This document shows, piece by piece, positions 36,908 through 46,020 of a stretch of DNA of 64,000 bases. Origin of the DNA: CBDFMG01 sp965221205 [NCBI: bacterium] (lineage in GTDB: Bacteria > SM23-31); contig OZ244870.1 in NCBI GenBank assembly GCA_965221205.1, forward strand, positions 310,001-374,000, read 5' to 3'. Position 1 is the stretch's first letter. Each line of letters begins with the position of its first letter. A program made the position numbers and the translations under genes. The notes beneath the pieces are model-generated. The model made no database searches. It saw only the letters and a list, made by a program, of their open reading frames with translations, and was not told where the DNA came from.

Positions 36908-37255
36908 ATGAGCACATCTGTGAAAGCACTAACACAGGTTGACGGTGAAACCGTAGAAGCAACTGTGGATTATAAGTTTGGAGATACCTTTGACGAGTCT
37001 GTAGAAAAAATTGGGGAATTTGTAGTTTACAATGGATTTAAGAAAAGTGCAGTGATTGATTTTCAACGTCTCATTAGAAGGGCGATTAAGGGTGTTCTAT
37101 CTTAAGAAGCTATTGAAAAAGTTGCTGAGGATTGGGTTCCTGGACAGCGTAGTGGTAGTTTCGTAAGCAAGAAAGAGGCTGTTATAAAAATGTTTGCGGC
37201 TATGTCTGCAGATGGAAGGGGTGAATTTATTGAAAAAATAAGAGCAATGAAGTAA
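36908..37255 (+). pseudogene. Small protein gene interrupted by an in-frame TAA
   Basis: A strong ribosome-binding site (AGGAGG) precedes ATG 36908. The frame runs 65 codons to TAA at 37103-37105, then continues in the same frame for 49 more codons (EAIEKVAEDWVPGQRSGSF, ending RGEFIEKIRAMK) to the stop at 37253. The downstream part has protein-like composition and is followed immediately by a perfect terminator, so the original protein was about 115 residues. I do not recognise it; length and shape are phage-like. Either the TAA is a mutation or two short products are made. Confidence 0.55.
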
Positions 37256-37295
37256 TAATATAAGGGCTACTTTTAATTAGGTAGCCCTTATATTA
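37256..37295. terminator. Perfect-palindrome rho-independent terminator
   Basis: TAATATAAGGGCTAC (37256-37270) and GTAGCCCTTATATTA (37281-37295) are exact inverse complements, 15 pairs with a 10-base loop. It begins one base after the stop of the small interrupted gene and terminates it. The AT-rich outer arms could work on both strands. Confidence 0.85.
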
Positions 37296-37302
37296 ATTCA
37301 TT

Positions 37303-39015
37303 ATGCCCAAGAAAGGCTGGCAGTTGCTGCAATGCAGTTGCTGCAATAAGAAAAGAACTGCTTGAATCTAATATTGATGGTGCAAAAATCATTGAGCGGG
37401 AACAAATGGACCCACCTCAGGCGGTTGTGTCTATTGTTAATACGGTATTCGACTCCTTTATATCCGAACACAAATATTTGAACGCCATTGAGCTTGCCCG
37501 AAATTATGATCTGCCAATTGACAAGATTAACGATACTATTTATATGGAATTCAGGCATATCGCCACCACCGGAGATATTGAAAAGGCGATCGATTGGGCA
37601 CTGGTAAACAATCTTCCCGATTACGAAATCACCCGTGCCGCAATTAGAGGTATCGAAAGCACAATCTTAAACAAAAATGTTACCCTTGCTTTGGAAATTA
37701 AACATAAATACTCAATAACCGAAGAACAGATTGGTAACATCTGGCAAAAATGGTATGACAAAGCAGTTAAAGATGAAAAATACTTTGAAGCGGCCCTCCT
37801 CAGCCGAGAATTTGGCATGTCCGCGTGAAAAACTGCAATTACTGCATCACGGGCATTCCGGAAAGCAATGGAGTACAAAGATTATGAAAAGATGGTCCGC
37901 GTTGAAGATGAATTTCGTAGATTTAACGATTCCGACTTCACACATATTGGCGTTGAAGATGGCCGTTCTCTGATACGAGCAACTGAAGATTTTATACGGC
38001 AGCAGATTAGGTCAGCCGACTTTGAACAAGTTGTGGAACTGATTCATGGACTAGGAGTACTCATTATAAGAAAATTGCCAATCACACTCTTCGTGATCTG
38101 GTTGTGTTTACGTACAACTTGGCAAAAGAGATTCATCAACTTCTTTTTGAAAAGAACAAATATGATAATGCCGTATGGTTCAAAAGTGAGTTGAATCTAC
38201 TGAAATCAAATACTCCTGATAAAATTTCCAGAGAGATATTTAATCAAACGGTCAACTGCCATAACAAATATCTCAAAAACGGAAATATATCACTCGCAAT
38301 CAAAGTGGAGAAGGATTACGATCTTCTAGTAACCTTGAGTAATGCTGACAGTATTGATGCGGTCCAGAACGCAGTAATTTCCGAATTGACTTGACTGATC
38401 GAAAGTGGGGAGACAAAAATTGGGAACGGTATCATCAAGGAATATAATATTCTACAGCCCGAAATTGAGAAAGTCGTATCGGATGCTGTAATCAATTCAC
38501 TTATATCAGGATCGTATGAACGTGCTGTCGATATAGTTTCAAAGTTTCATGTTCAGACAGACTAGTTTGAGATAAAAGTAGCTGCCCAAAGCACATTCGA
38601 ACAATGCCGTCGTAGTGGTTATCAGGAATCGGTTTTATTTTCGATATTGATCTCCCGAAGTTAGAGATGCAGCGCGGCTTATATGAGAAGACCTCATGCG
38701 GAGAAAAGAATATAAAAAAGCCAAAGTTCTGAGGAAAAAACACAAATTGACAAAAAAACATACCGATTCTGTTGCCCGTGATGAGTATAACACCCTGATC
38801 AATCAGGGAAATATCGACGTTGCGCAGAGAATTCGAGAAGAGTACCGGTTCAATGTAGGAATATTGATCTGGATTATAGAATTTATCAAAAACTGTTCCC
38901 GATGTTTTTAGAAAATGATGACGGAGAAGTACAACAGGTTCAGAGTAATGATGATAAAAACGAATCTAGTGACGTTGCAGAAAAACAGGTAGATGCAGTA
39001 AAGCAAGCCCAATAA
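37303..39015 (+). pseudogene. Alpha-solenoid repeat protein, degraded
   Basis: Plus-strand fragments between the terminator and 39015 share a helical repeat of about 35-45 residues, for example the segments around FISEHKYLNAIELARNYDLP, GDIEKAIDWALVNNLPDYEI and NKNVTLALEIKHKYSITEEQ. Units end in an A-xx-Hydrophobic-xx-(K/R)-xx pattern with a YxL or HKY tag. Lesions include a 14-bp tandem duplication at 37320-37347, TGA at 37826, a shift near 38070, TGA after 38390, TAG near 38565 and further shifts. The 5' end is missing; the first readable residues are LAVAAIRKELLESN. Family not recognised beyond a TPR-like fold. Confidence 0.6.
37320..37347 (+). repeat. 14-bp perfect tandem duplication
   Basis: GCAGTTGCTGCAAT occurs twice in a row. 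One copy would keep the frame ERLAVAAIRKELLESN; the second shifts it (14 is not a multiple of three). Slippage-type duplication inside the solenoid gene. Confidence 0.9.
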
Positions 39016-39096
39016 GCTATTCTATTCACATTAGTGCAATACTACTGACTGATGTATCCTCAAACATTTCCTTCTTTTCGTTATTTTTAGAGCAAT

Positions 39097-39129
39097 AAAA
39101 AAGGCAGTACAGAGTGTTGCACTACCTTT
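39097..39129 (-). terminator. Terminator after the flagellin remnant
   Basis: Read leftwards: AAAGGTAGT, an internal GCAACACTCTGT, ACTGCCTTT and a T-run. The stem is nine pairs with one mismatch. It lies 130 bases past the flagellin stop, which fits a former flagellin transcript. Confidence 0.6.
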
Positions 39130-39167
39130 GGAGGTGGTTTTAGCTATTGGTGTTGCCTCTTCAAAAC

Positions 39168-39198
39168 ACCGATATTCCCGCGCAATTGTAATATCGGT
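39168..39198. repeat. Inverted repeat between flagellin and its terminator
   Basis: ACCGATATT (39168-39176) and AATATCGGT (39190-39198) are exact inverse complements with a 13-base spacer. Could be an operator or a stem in the old flagellin 3' untranslated region. Confidence 0.4.
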
Positions 39199-39259
39199 TA
39201 TTGAAATTAAAAAACATTTATGTTACAACTACGTCATCGTTATTCCCTCTGTCCTGCTT

Positions 39260-40036
39260 TTAAGTAAAGAGCGCGAGGACGTTTTGCGGTATAACATTCG
39301 ACTGCGTAAGCTGTGCAGTAGCAGTTTGCTGGAGTATCTGGAACCGTGTACTTTCGAACTGTTCTTCAGCAATGTCGGCATCCAGGATTCTTGCTTTGGC
39401 AGCCTCAGTATTGGTGATAGAGATCGAGAGGGTCATTTCTTTAACCGTGAGTCTCGATATAGTCGCCCCGATCTGCTGAAGCGATGTATTAATCGAGATC
39501 GATTGCACCGTTCACATTCGTAAGCGCACTTGCAGCACTCGCAGCGTTCGTGATATTATTTGAGACATCCCCTGAAGCGACCGACAGGCTTGCTGCGCCG
39601 TGTGATTCTGAGTAATCGCAAATGAGAGCGTATACGGAGGTGCCTTCACCGGTCTGGAACGATATACCGGTATAGGTACCATTAACCAACGCAATTCCGT
39701 TGAACTGTGTTTCCGAGACGATGTCGCCGACTTCGCTTGAAAGCTCATCAATTTCCGATTTAATAGCATTCCGTTCATCGGTACCGAGTGTATCGGATGC
39801 CGTCTGGGTTACCAGTTCCTTCATCATGATCAGGATGAAGGAGATACTCAAGAGCCATTCCTCAGCAATCGAGAGCACATTCTTAGCGGTTCCGACATTT
39901 GATACCCCTTAATCCTGAGACCTGTCGCTAGTTTTAACTGGGATTTTTCTAAATTACGGTTGACACTCTTGAGGGCGTTGAGTGCATTAAACGCAGCTAT
40001 ATTAGTGTTGATACGGGTGGAATCTCCAATGGCCAT
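39260..40036 (-). pseudogene. Flagellin, frameshifted
   Basis: Three pieces read as one protein of about 255 residues. The N-terminus from ATG 40036 (good ribosome-binding site AGGAGG) reads NTNIAAFNALNALKSVNRNL and SQLKLATGLRI. After a shift near 39910 comes NVLSIAEEWLLSI, VTQTASDTLGTDERNAIKSE and ETQFNGIALVNGTY. After a second shift near 39500 the C-terminal D0 helix follows: ILDADIAEEQFESTRFQIL, QTATAQLTQSNVIPQNVLAL. Both terminal export and polymerisation domains are recognisable with a short central region. No other flagellar gene is nearby. The second shift restores the first frame. Confidence 0.8.
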
Positions 40037-40233
40037 ATCATAACCTCCTTGTTATTGGTGGCCTGCCCGACCTCCATGCCGGACAATAGCAGGCTTCTGT
40101 TTCCTGAAACTAAAAAAATATACTACAAACTACGTGAGTGTAATCTTGCTACTCTAAAGTATCGACAACCTTTTGTGAAACTTTAAAGTTTTGGTAATAT
40201 TATATTTAAAAAATGATGGAGAGTAAAAAGAAA

Positions 40234-41061
40234 TCACAGATTTTTAGGTGTGATTTTCATACCATCATACGCAAGGCTCATAGTGTCGGGAAGATAATTA
40301 TTCACTTTATCATGGTCAAATGCGTGACTTAAATGGGTGAAAACTGTCCTCCGGGCATTAATCTGTTGAGCGGTTTCGACCGCTTCGTCTAAAGAAAAAT
40401 GAGAAATATGTTTTTCATACCGGAAAGCATCGAGAATCAGAAGATCAAGCCCATCTAACAATGAAAAATGTTCCTCGGGAATAAAGCTGACATCCGTAAT
40501 ATAGGCAGAGTTATCAAACCGGAAGGCAGTTACCGGCATTTTACGATGGAGAACCGTAAATGGAGTGATGGATAGACCGAAAATTTCGATAGACCCGTTC
40601 AGAGTATGTAATTGTACTTGTGGGAAATATTGTCTGAGTGACAAAGGTGCATTGAAAATATACGAAAATGTTTCCTGAATATGGATAGATGTCTCGTCAC
40701 TGCAGTAGGAATCGATCGGCATACCCTTCATGAAATTTAAGGGACGAATATCGGCAAGACCCATAACGTGATCTGCATGTGCATGAGTAAAAAGGATAGC
40801 ACTAATATCCTGTATACTATTACTGAGCATCTGCTGGCGAAAATCGGGAGTGGTATCGATGAGAATATTGCTTGCATTATGATGAATTATAATTGAACTG
40901 CGCAGTCGTTTGTTACGTGGGTTGGAAGAAGTGCATACGCAACAGGCACACCCTATTTCCGGAACACCGGAAGACCCCCCTGAACCGAGAATTGTAATTG
41001 ATAATGTCACGTCGTATATCCAATTGATCACACGCGCAGAAAGCTGCCTGCTATCCGGCAA
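40234..41061 (-). CDS. MBL-fold metallohydrolase (PhnP/YycJ-like)
   Basis: 275 residues, or about 258 if it starts at GTG 41010 (VTLSITILGSGGSSGVPEIG), which fits the family better because the longer frame overlaps dnaE. LGSGGSSGVPEIGC with the CACCVC Cys group, TPDFRQQML, FTHAHADHVMGLADIR (metal site), TDVSFIPEE and VFTHLSHAFDH are the signatures of PhnP-type MBL phosphodiesterases. The substrate is not known. It is directly after dnaE and may be translationally linked. Confidence 0.88.
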   Translation of the reverse strand: MPDSRQLSARVINWIYDVTLSITILGSGGSSGVPEIGCACCVCTSSNPRNKRLRSSIIIHHNASNILIDTTPDFRQQMLSNSIQDISAILFTHAHADHVMGLADIRPLNFMKGMPIDSYCSDETSIHIQETFSYIFNAPLSLRQYFPQVQLHTLNGSIEIFGLSITPFTVLHRKMPVTAFRFDNSAYITDVSFIPEEHFSLLDGLDLLILDAFRYEKHISHFSLDEAVETAQQINARRTVFTHLSHAFDHDKVNNYLPDTMSLAYDGMKITPKNL

Positions 41062-44000
41062 TTCTTACGTTATCTTTGCCGAGAAGCTCCCGGAGTTTGC
41101 CGATTGTTTTGTCATTTGCGTTTATATGATATTTTCCCGATTTCATCAGCACTCGTTCATTCGCAGATGTTTTAACCTCTATGAGCAGGTCGCAATTCCC
41201 TTTCGATTTTTGAGCAACTGAATCGATCTTTTCAAGCGCAGAGGGTTCTAATCCCTGTGCTGTTAGCGAGATCAGTACTTTCTTTGTAAAAGATTCCCGT
41301 GCCTTTTCTATCGGCATGATATCGTCAACTATGATTTTCGGATTATCCTCCTCACGGCGGGAAAGCTGTCCGCTTATGAAAATCATCGTATCTACTTCGA
41401 TAAGTTTACGGAATTTGGTAAATCGGTCGGGAAAAAGAATTGCTTCGATCGATCCGGTGAAATCCTCGATTGTCAGAAAGGCGATACTTTTGCTCGGATC
41501 TTTTTTTGTTGAGGAGATTTTTAATGATGTAACGATTCCGCCGTTCCGGATGGGAACTTCGGTCTTTAATTCTGGAAGCAGGGCTATTTGATGAAGCGAT
41601 AGCCCTTCCAGTTCGTCACGATATTTATTGAGCGGATGGCCGGACAAGTAAAATCCGAGAACATCTTTTTCAAATGCGAGAATATCGTAAACCGACCAAT
41701 CGTTTTCTTCATTAAAAATGAGCGACGGATAGTCTTTCTCAACCACAGGTACGTCGCTGTCTTTGTCCATATTAAAAATATTTGTTTGCCCCTTCTCTCG
41801 CTCAGCACTCGAGTAGTGTGCATAGTTAAGTGCCATATCGATGGACTGGAATTTCTCCGTGCGGCTTCCTGCAAGACTGTCGAGGGCACCTGCTTTAATT
41901 AGGCTTTCAAAGACTTTTTTGTTTACAGTACGAGAATCGACATGCTCACAAAATTCAAAAAATTGGGTACAATGTTCAAACGAACCTCGTTCCTCAAGAA
42001 GAGAAGTGAGCGCTGCTTGTCCAACATTTTTAATTGCCCCCAGCCCGAATCGTATAGCATTATCTATTACCGTAAATTTAACTTCGCTCCTCATGATATC
42101 GGGAGCTTTTACTTCGATTCCCATCTGACAGCACTCATCCAGCAAAGTGACAATTCTGTCGGTCTGGTCCAGTTCCGATGACATTGTAGCTGCCATAAAT
42201 TCACTCGGAAAGTTGGTTTTCAAATATGCAGTCTGGTATGCTACCAGAGCATAACCGGCAGAATGCGATTTGTTGAATCCGTATCCGGCAAATTTGTCAA
42301 TGTGGTCGAATATTTCTTCAGCCGTCTTATTGTTGATACCGTTTTTTTCACATCCGTCTTTAAATTCTTCTTTTTTCTCCCGCATGAGCTCGAGTTTTTT
42401 CTTTCCCATTGCCCATCTGAGGATGTCCGCATTACCCAGCGTAAATCCGGCAAGATCGTTCGCAATCCGCATAACCTGTTCCTGGTACACAATAATACCA
42501 TTCGTTTCACGGAGGATCGGTTCAAGTTTTTCATGAATGTACTCGATCTTTTTTTCACCGTGCTTTCGCTTGATGAAATTATCAACCATATTGCTGCCGA
42601 GAGGACCGGGGCGGTACAGTGCATTCATAGCAATCAGGTCTTCAATACACTCTGGTTTCAACTTTCGGAGATAGTCTCGCATTCCGGTACTTTCAAACTG
42701 AAAGACACCGACGGTATCTGCTCGTGAAAAAAGCTCATACGTCTTTCTGTCATCAAGCGGAATACTCTCTAAATCGAGCGCTATTCCTTTATTGCGAACC
42801 ATTTTTACACAGTCGTTAATCACGGTAAGGGTCCGAAGTCCAAGAATATCAATTTTGAGTAGCCCGATATTCTCAATGTAATTCATTGTGAATTGCGATG
42901 TAGTATCGCCCGTTTTCGGATTTTTAAATAGCGGCAAAAAATTTGTTAGCGGTTCCGGCGCAATGACAATGCCAGCAGCATGGGTTGAAGCATGCCGTGC
43001 CATACCTTCAAGAACTTGCGCTTCCTTAATAAGCGTTTGGTACTGGGGATTTTCATTAACGGCAGTCTTCAATTCTTGAGAGTTTTCAAGGGCAGACTTG
43101 AGCGTAATTTTCGGAATGTTCGGAATTAGTTTCGCAAGTTTATCGACCTCATTGTAGGTTAAATCCATGACCCGTCCAACATCGCGTATCACCGCACGGG
43201 CGTTCATGCTTCCGAACGTAATTATCTGTGTAACGCAGTCTTCGCCGTATTTTTCCTTACAATAATTGATAACCTGATCACGTTTCTCATAACAAAAGTC
43301 GATGTCGATATCGGGCAAAGTAACCCGCTCAGGATTCAGGAACCGCTCAAACAGAAGATCATACTTGATCGGATCGATATTTGTAATGCCGAGTGCATAA
43401 GATGTAAGACTCCCTGCAGCAGACCCGCGTCCCGGTCCGACAGGGATATCGTTTTTCCTCGCAAAGTCGGTAAAATCCTTGACGACAAGAAAATAATCGG
43501 AAAAATGCATTTTGTGGATGATGCTCAGCTCATAATCAAGCCGCTCTTGAATCTCGGAAGTTACCTTTTTATATTTTGTCTCAATGCCTTCATAAACAAT
43601 TTTTGTTAAATATGAGTCAACCCCCTTTTCTTTATACTGATCATCAAGGGGATATTTTGGCAGATTGCGCGATTTAAAATCAAGAAGAACATTGCATTTA
43701 TCTGCAACCATAACCGTATTTGAGAGTGCCTCAGGTATTGCATCAAATAAGGTTTCCATTTCCGAAAGCGTTTTAAAATAGAGCTCGTGAGTTGACAATT
43801 TAAATCGCTTGGGATCAGACATTGTTGTTTGTGTCTGCACACACAACATAATTTCGTGGGCAGAAGCGTGATTGCGTCTCATATAGTGGCTGTCGTTGGT
43901 TGCGACAAGCGGTACGCCCTTATCTCGTGCGAGATCAACAAGCCACTGTTTTGCAATGATCTCTTCATCGATGCCGTGATCCATGAGTTCGATGTAGAAA

Positions 44001-44521
44001 TCACCATCGAAAATATCGAGGTATTGTGCTAATTTATCTTCAGCTTTTTTCCGTTCGTTGTTGATTAGCAGTTCGGGGATGATTCCCTTGATACAGGCAG
44101 ACATACTGAGAATGCCCTCGGAATATTCTTCAAGCATTGCATCATCGATTCTCGGCCGGTAATAGAAACCCTTTTCATATGCAAGTGTAGCGAGTTTGAT
44201 GAGGTTTTTATATCCTTTTGCATTCTTGGCTAGCAAAACTAGGTGGTTATATGAATTCTTGATGCCACCACTGCCTTTTTTGCCATCAATGATGGGCTCT
44301 TTTGCTACATACGCTTCCATTCCGATAATGGGTTTTATCCCCTCGCTGGTCGCCTTTTGATAAAACTCGATTGCACCGAAGAGATTTCCGTGATCGGTAA
44401 TAGCCACAGAAGACATCTTTGCCTCCTGAGTTGCTTTAACAAGGTCACTGACCTTGCACAAACCGTCCAGAAGACTGTATTCAGTATGATTATGAAGATG
44501 TACGAAATTAGTCATTCTCAA
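41051..44521 (-). CDS. dnaE: DNA polymerase III alpha subunit
   Basis: 1156 residues, uninterrupted. The PHP domain opens with NFVHLHNHTEYSLLDGLCK (residues 5-23). The polymerase core has GPGRGSAAGSLTSYALGI, the catalytic PDIDIDFCYEKRD and ARHASTHAAGIVI; the fingers region includes YRPGPLGSN and FNKSHSAGYALVAYQTA. An OB fold with IEDFTGSIEAILFP lies near residue 1010. It has no internal 3'-5' exonuclease, so it is DnaE, not PolC. It is the chromosomal replicase catalytic subunit. Its clean 3.5 kb frame argues against uniform sequencing errors in the window. Confidence 0.98.
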   Translation of the reverse strand: MRMTNFVHLHNHTEYSLLDGLCKVSDLVKATQEAKMSSVAITDHGNLFGAIEFYQKATSEGIKPIIGMEAYVAKEPIIDGKKGSGGIKNSYNHLVLLAKNAKGYKNLIKLATLAYEKGFYYRPRIDDAMLEEYSEGILSMSACIKGIIPELLINNERKKAEDKLAQYLDIFDGDFYIELMDHGIDEEIIAKQWLVDLARDKGVPLVATNDSHYMRRNHASAHEIMLCVQTQTTMSDPKRFKLSTHELYFKTLSEMETLFDAIPEALSNTVMVADKCNVLLDFKSRNLPKYPLDDQYKEKGVDSYLTKIVYEGIETKYKKVTSEIQERLDYELSIIHKMHFSDYFLVVKDFTDFARKNDIPVGPGRGSAAGSLTSYALGITNIDPIKYDLLFERFLNPERVTLPDIDIDFCYEKRDQVINYCKEKYGEDCVTQIITFGSMNARAVIRDVGRVMDLTYNEVDKLAKLIPNIPKITLKSALENSQELKTAVNENPQYQTLIKEAQVLEGMARHASTHAAGIVIAPEPLTNFLPLFKNPKTGDTTSQFTMNYIENIGLLKIDILGLRTLTVINDCVKMVRNKGIALDLESIPLDDRKTYELFSRADTVGVFQFESTGMRDYLRKLKPECIEDLIAMNALYRPGPLGSNMVDNFIKRKHGEKKIEYIHEKLEPILRETNGIIVYQEQVMRIANDLAGFTLGNADILRWAMGKKKLELMREKKEEFKDGCEKNGINNKTAEEIFDHIDKFAGYGFNKSHSAGYALVAYQTAYLKTNFPSEFMAATMSSELDQTDRIVTLLDECCQMGIEVKAPDIMRSEVKFTVIDNAIRFGLGAIKNVGQAALTSLLEERGSFEHCTQFFEFCEHVDSRTVNKKVFESLIKAGALDSLAGSRTEKFQSIDMALNYAHYSSAEREKGQTNIFNMDKDSDVPVVEKDYPSLIFNEENDWSVYDILAFEKDVLGFYLSGHPLNKYRDELEGLSLHQIALLPELKTEVPIRNGGIVTSLKISSTKKDPSKSIAFLTIEDFTGSIEAILFPDRFTKFRKLIEVDTMIFISGQLSRREEDNPKIIVDDIMPIEKARESFTKKVLISLTAQGLEPSALEKIDSVAQKSKGNCDLLIEVKTSANERVLMKSGKYHINANDKTIGKLRELLGKDNVRIAG

Positions 44522-44737
44522 GTATACGTAAGTTTTAAAATGTCCGAAAGGATACTGAAATGTGTAGAAATCGCGAGGTTATCTTGACCTTTCAACACGA
44601 ACAATCACTAATCCAAAAGTTAAGAGAATATTCATAAAAATCAATTAAAATCTCCGTCTATTTTTTGCTCAAGAGTAATAGAAATTTCTGTGAAATTATG
44701 CTCTGTGTTGACCAAACTCCACAACAATGATGAGAGG
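44522..44737. other. Divergent intergenic region between dnaE and spmA
   Basis: AT-rich. It must contain the dnaE promoter on the minus strand, but I cannot single out boxes. No gene or repeat is visible. Confidence 0.35.
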
Positions 44738-44766
44738 TTGACAATATGTTTTAAAAACCGTATCTT
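44738..44766 (+). promoter_or_regulatory. Promoter of spmAB
   Basis: TTGACA (44738-44743), 17 bases, TATCTT (44761-44766). It is followed by ATG 44813 after a 40-base leader. Confidence 0.6.
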
Positions 44767-44812
44767 GCTGTAACTTTAAAATATCTACCATCTCTTACAT
44801 AAATAACCAATC

Positions 44813-45406
44813 ATGATAAATATCATCTGGCTGCTGTTGATTGTTTTTGCGGTGATTGTCGGCGGTGCAACAGGAAATATTGCAGGTGTTACCAATGGTG
44901 CTATGAACGGTGCTCGTACATCGGTCGAACTTGCTCTGGGGTTGATCGGTTTCTTGGCGTTATGGCTTGGTATCATGCGCGTCGCTGAAGAGTCGGGACT
45001 TGTGACCCTGCTTGCAAAAGCAGTAAAACCGGTTATGCGGAGGATATTTCCCGATGTACCGTCGGATCATCCTGCGATGGGATCAATGCTCATGAACATG
45101 GCGGCTAACGCGCTCGGTTTGGCAAACGCCGCTACACCGCTCGGACTCAAAGCGATGAAGGAACTGCAGGAATTGAATGAGGATAAGGAGTATGCATCGA
45201 ATGCGATGGCAACTTTTCTTGCTATCAACACCTCGGATGTGACGATTATTCCGGCTACTGTGATCGGAATCCGGGTTGCCGCTGAATCGGCGGGTCCGAC
45301 CGATATAATCGGGACAACAATAATCGCGACAACCTGCTCGACGATTACGGCCATTGCTGCATCAAAATTGCTGCAGAGATTAAAGGTTTTCCGGCTTAAA
45401 AATTGA
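44813..45406 (+). CDS. spmA: SpmA-like membrane protein (Gate/nucleoside recognition domain)
   Basis: 197 residues with four to five membrane segments. NGAMNGARTSVELALGLIGF and LMNMAANALGLANAATPLGL are characteristic of SpmA; a second membrane pair with NTSDVTIIPATVIGIR follows. SpmA and SpmB were named for spore maturation, but the same pair is common in non-sporulating Gram-negatives where the role is unknown. spmB follows after 40 bases. Confidence 0.92.
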   Translation: MINIIWLLLIVFAVIVGGATGNIAGVTNGAMNGARTSVELALGLIGFLALWLGIMRVAEESGLVTLLAKAVKPVMRRIFPDVPSDHPAMGSMLMNMAANALGLANAATPLGLKAMKELQELNEDKEYASNAMATFLAINTSDVTIIPATVIGIRVAAESAGPTDIIGTTIIATTCSTITAIAASKLLQRLKVFRLKN

Positions 45407-45446
45407 ATGCGGACGATTCATAACATCAAATAGCACAGGATTTTTT

Positions 45447-45986
45447 ATGGGATTCCGCGAAATAATCGAACTCATTTCTTCATGGGCTATACCGGTCATT
45501 TTTGTAACGATAGTCGTCACAGGCTATGTCCGGAAGGTCAAAGTTTATGAAGTCTTTGTCGAAGGAGCGAAGGAAGGGTTTGAAATAGCGATCAAGATCA
45601 TTCCATTTCTTGTTGCTATTCTTGTTGCCATTGGTATGTTCAGGGAATCGGGAGCAATGGATATGCTTGTGCGTATCATATCACCCATAACCGGATTTTT
45701 TGGATATCCGGCTGAGGCGCTGCCTATGGCGTTTTTACGACCGCTTTCCGGTTCAGGGTCGCTTGGCATAATGTCGGAACTTATCAATACCCATGGTGCC
45801 GATTCCTTCATCGGCAGGCTTGCTTCGACGATGATGGGGAGTACGGAAACGACGTTTTATATTGTCGCGCTTTATTTCGGAAGTGTTGCTATCAAAAAAC
45901 ACCGCCATACAGTACCTGCCTGTTTGATTGCCGATTTTGTCGGACTTGTAGCCGCTTTCATCGTCTGCAGATTAGTTTTCTTATAA
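45447..45986 (+). CDS. spmB: SpmB-like membrane protein (Gate/nucleoside recognition domain)
   Basis: 179 residues, the partner of SpmA. Signatures: GAKEGFEIAIKIIPFLVAIL, IGMFRESGAMDMLVRIISP and AFLRPLSGSGSLGIMSELI, then STMMGSTETTFYIVALYFG. The intact Gate domain has helices before and after. It probably forms a two-protein membrane complex with SpmA. priA starts 35 bases downstream and may share the transcript. Confidence 0.92.
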   Translation: MGFREIIELISSWAIPVIFVTIVVTGYVRKVKVYEVFVEGAKEGFEIAIKIIPFLVAILVAIGMFRESGAMDMLVRIISPITGFFGYPAEALPMAFLRPLSGSGSLGIMSELINTHGADSFIGRLASTMMGSTETTFYIVALYFGSVAIKKHRHTVPACLIADFVGLVAAFIVCRLVFL

Positions 45987-46020
45987 CGTTCTTAATATTA
46001 AAATCCATAAAATATAACGT

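Noticed and set aside
39128-39523. 131-codon plus-strand frame
   Set aside because: It is the antisense shadow of the flagellin remnant.
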